Part shown: positions 61,645-64,000 of the stretch, piece by piece
Position numbering within the stretch: position 1 is the first letter of the stretch
How the letters are laid out: every line of letters starts with the position of its first letter
Assembly (NCBI RefSeq): GCF_036370855.1
Contig: NC_088105.1
Coordinates: 12,963,619 to 13,027,618 of the forward strand
From: Dromaius novaehollandiae
Taxonomy: Eukaryota; Chordata; Aves; Casuariiformes; Dromaiidae
Length of the DNA stretch: 64,000 nt
Direction: 5' to 3'
Program-made: the position numbers and the translations under genes
The notes under the pieces: generated by a model
Database searches by the model: none
Told to the model about the DNA's origin: nothing
What the model saw: only the letters and a program-made list of their open reading frames with translations

Positions 61645-61795
61645 CCTTGCAGGTCAACATATAGAGAACATATCTTCTTCACATGGCAAGGGAAAGAAGA
61701 CAAAATCTGAGTTTGAGTCAAAAGTCTCAGCAGCTGAAAAGGGGGCAGAGGAACAAAAATCTGCTTTGAATGCTTCAGAGAACTTAAAAAGGGAG
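61645..61795 (+). CDS. SUCO: SUCO exon 6
   Basis: Completes Ser190, then residues 191-240: [50 protein letters not shown]. Human reads [44 protein letters not shown]. Two N-glycosylation sequons (NIS and NAS). Acceptor TTTTCAG, donor GAG/GTAAGT, phase 0. The preceding intron is only 176 bases. Confidence 0.96.
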
Positions 61796-62825
61796 GTAAG
61801 TAGTCACTGGTATTGTCCACTGAGTACACATAGGAGCATAATGACCTGTTAGGCGATCACCAATGTTAAAAATTAGTGATCTCTACTTTTCTGTTGCCAC
61901 TGTATAAATTCAGAGTTCTTATACCATGAGCACTGTATGCAGTTCTGATGCTGTCATCTGAAGAAGAGTTTAATCAAACTGGAAGGGTAGCAGGGTTGAT
62001 CCATTGATCTGTCATGTACTACACTTTTGCTTACCTATGTGTTTTTGGCTCCTTTTTGAGAATTTTCATTTACAGAATACATGAAATAACTCTTGTCCTA
62101 AGCACAGAGAAAAATGTCAGCCTACAAGGCAGTTATTTTGGACATTACCTGTAAAATGTTTGCAATAAAATAAATCCACTGCACTGGAAATGTGTAGCAA
62201 AAGCTGATTGCACCTTTCACTGTTCTGGTGATGTGCAAACACCTGGAAATGTGTGTGTACGAAACAGAAGTTGAGGCTCGAAATGGCCTGGCCTATGATT
62301 AACTTAAAAAGGTTGCTGCTTTATTCGGCAAGTCCAAAACACAACCTCTTTGGTCATTAAAAAGTAAATAAAACATTATTAGAGAATATCTCATTCTGCT
62401 TTTAAGCTTTTATGGGATGTTCAGGAATTCTGGAGGACATACAGAATTCTGTCATGACCAACATAAGATTTCTGCAACAGAGGAAACTTTTTTTTCTTCT
62501 TTTGAGGAGGAAAAGCAAAACACTTGAAGAAAAAGCAGATGACTTATGAAACAGAATACTTTGTACTTGAAATGTATTAATTTAGTTACAAAAGTTACCT
62601 GTACCTAAATGAAAGAATCTGTAATTCTTGGAGTAAATCAGTACGTGTCTCTCGCTTGTGAACTAACTTATCCTGGTGCTGTTTTCAACGTGGGTTTAAT
62701 GATGGATGTCCTGTTGACTTAGGTAGAATTTGAGCGTGCATGTTTTTTAAGAGCACTGAAGTTCATCTTTGTTTTCAGTGTTGGTATTGAGAAACATTCC
62801 CAAGTGGTGGCTTTTTCTTTTGCAG
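61796..62825 (+). other. SUCO: SUCO intron 6
   Basis: 1.03 kb AT-rich intron between GTAAGT and CTTTTGCAG. Nothing else is recognised. Confidence 0.9.
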
Positions 62826-62946
62826 AAAGACTATAAAAAACCAGGAGAAATAGATCCTACATCTGTGATAACACCAAAGGACCCGGGAGACATTCCAACA
62901 TTTGATGAATGGAAAAAGAAGGTTATGGAAGTAGAGAAAGAAAAGA
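62826..62946 (+). CDS. SUCO: SUCO exon 7
   Basis: Residues 241-280 plus one base: [20 protein letters not shown] then [20 protein letters not shown]. Human is nearly identical ([39 protein letters not shown]). FDEWK is a conserved motif in this family just before the SUN-like domain. Donor AAG A/GTAAGT (phase 1). Confidence 0.97.
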
Positions 62947-63190
62947 GTAAGTTCAGGATTCATTCCTTTGGTCTAAATATGAACCACTATCCTATTAACC
63001 TTGTCCAGATAATTTTACTATTTAAATTCCGAATTCAGAATGAAGCCCAGCAGTTCATTTCTCTACTGAAACTGCTAAATTTGATAGCATTTATTATACA
63101 AAAGCACTGAGTAGCAGTTCTGTGGAAGTGAAAAGATGTATGTGGATGTAGTATGGTGTGTTACAGTAACAAGGTTTTCTTGTTCCATAG

Positions 63191-63315
63191 GTCAGTCAAT
63201 GCACCCTTCTGCTAATGGTGGACAGCATTCCACAAAAAAGGTCCAGAAAAACAGAAATAACTATGCCTCTGTAGAATGTGGTGCCAAAATTCTGGCAGCT
63301 AATCCGGAGGCAAAG
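63191..63315 (+). CDS. SUCO: SUCO exon 8: start of SUN-like domain
   Basis: Completes Ser281, then residues 282-322: [20 protein letters not shown], then [20 protein letters not shown], then K. Human has QSMHASSNGGSHATKKVQKN followed by the identical [23 protein letters not shown] and CGAK mark the N-terminal edge of the SUN-like domain. Acceptor TTCCATAG, donor AAG/GTGAGT, phase 0. Confidence 0.97.
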
Positions 63316-63736
63316 GTGAGTGTTCACTATTAGTGTGCACTATTTTAGTCTACTCTTGCACAAGAAACAGTACAAAGTACAATTAGAACACTGGCTTCTG
63401 AAGTAATCAAATCAAAAATTTGGCTTTATTATGATTTTGGATTTATGAATATATATACAAATACTTATGTATATAAATGTGTATGGGAGGGGAAGTGGAA
63501 TCTATTCAGTGCAGAGATTGATCAAAGTTGTATTAAATGGTTAGCCATAGTAAATAAGCTATGATTGTGTAAAAGTGGTGTATGATATACTGTCTCATGT
63601 ATATTCTCATTTAGAGTCCTACATAGACTAATACCAAATTTCATAATTAATATCAAATTTATTTTTAGAGGGAGGGGGGAAAAAACCCTTTGGTACTGTA
63701 CAATTTAAAATATCCATCCTGTTCTTGTTTGTTCAG
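63316..63736 (+). other. SUCO: SUCO intron 8
   Basis: 421-base AT-rich intron with GTGAGT donor and TTGTTCAG acceptor. No other feature. Confidence 0.92.
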
Positions 63737-63804
63737 AGCACTTCAGCTATTTTGATGGAAAACATGGACCTTTATATGCTGAATCCATGCAGTACTAAAA
63801 TCTG
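63737..63804 (+). CDS. SUCO: SUCO exon 9 (SUN-like domain, last exon in window)
   Basis: Residues 323-344 plus two bases: [20 protein letters not shown] and KI followed by TG of a split Trp. Human reads [23 protein letters not shown]. This is the first beta-strand region of the SUN-like fold. Donor CTG/GTAGGT, phase 2. The protein continues beyond the window. Confidence 0.97.
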
Positions 63805-64000
63805 GTAGGTTACAGCAGCTTGCTTTCATGACGGGAGTTAATCTAGTTTTCCATCCTGATGGGAGTCTATATATCCTGTGGAACTGACTTGACCTTGGTG
63901 TGTGTCTGCCTGAAATGTATATGTATGAATTTAGCAGAAGACACTTTAATGTGTCCCCCACAGAATTGTTTCTCTGATATTGAGATGCAAGATTAAGGGG
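63805..64000 (+). other. SUCO: SUCO intron 9, start
   Basis: Intron sequence after the GTAGGT donor, running off the window edge. No exon is seen in it. Confidence 0.85.

Larger units (their letters stand above)
42364..64000 (+). other. SUCO: SUCO gene, exons 1-9 (right-truncated by window)
   Basis: Nine coding exons join in one continuous frame of about 344 residues that follows human SUCO (SUN domain-containing ossification factor, C1orf9, osteopotentia) from its start into the SUN-like domain. The protein is an ER membrane glycoprotein needed in osteoblasts for secretion of type I collagen. Its yeast relative Slp1, with Emp65, protects newly made ER proteins. Introns run 42429-53600, 53710-55531, 55640-56942, 57089-61327, 61469-61644, 61796-62825, 62947-63190 and 63316-63736; intron 9 starts at 63805. 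The rest of the SUN domain, coiled coil, transmembrane segment and tail lie beyond the window. Confidence 0.96.

Noticed and set aside
1-64000. CRISPR arrays, prokaryotic operons, phage or endogenous retrovirus genes, tRNA or rRNA genes
   Set aside because: Looked for characteristic repeats, gene spacing, family motifs and RNA folds; none found. The window is ordinary vertebrate nuclear DNA.

Overview
This window is nuclear DNA of a vertebrate, most likely a bird. The evidence is spliced exons with GT/AG-type junctions, CpG islands, AATAAA polyadenylation signals, and a 5'-truncated CR1-type LINE (the dominant avian/reptilian retroposon) at about 60.3-61.2 kb. Two protein-coding genes are recognised with high confidence by comparing translations with the remembered human proteins: PIGC on the minus strand (12,736-13,629) and the first nine coding exons of SUCO on the plus strand (42,364-63,804, continuing off the right edge). 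In human the order is DNM3, PIGC, SUCO, so the left edge should hold the 3' end of DNM3. Two candidate plus-strand 3'-terminal exons, at 1,089-1,149 and 2,940-2,976, fit that and look like alternative proline-rich-domain tails of a dynamin.

Layout. 1-3.1 kb: putative DNM3 3' end, with two same-phase terminal exons, each followed by its own AATAAA. 3.1-12.6 kb: non-coding, with small tandem duplications. 12.6-13.7 kb: PIGC, an uninterrupted coding exon with a short 3' UTR, transcribed towards DNM3. 14.15-15.05 kb: GC-rich CpG island, the presumed PIGC promoter and non-coding first exon. 15.1-41.5 kb: about 26 kb of GC-rich intergenic sequence without a recognisable gene; the many open frames are composition-driven. 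It holds a degraded CR1 tail and a few hairpins. 41.5-42.9 kb: SUCO CpG island, with a ZNF143/THAP11-like element, a YY1-like element, a CCAAT box and a G-rich tract. 42.36-64 kb: SUCO exons 1-9 with AT-rich introns, including an 11 kb intron 1, an (AC)n array, and the CR1 element in intron 4. The SUCO reading frame is continuous across all eight junctions, giving about 344 residues: signal peptide, lumenal low-complexity region and the start of the SUN-like domain.

PIGC and SUCO both encode endoplasmic-reticulum proteins (GPI-anchor initiation; protection and folding of secretory proteins), but nothing here shows coordinated control. I found no credible new biological system. The items most worth checking are the paired DNM3 terminal exons, a GC-AG intron in SUCO, a uORF whose stop overlaps the SUCO start codon, and the composition shift at the SUCO promoter.
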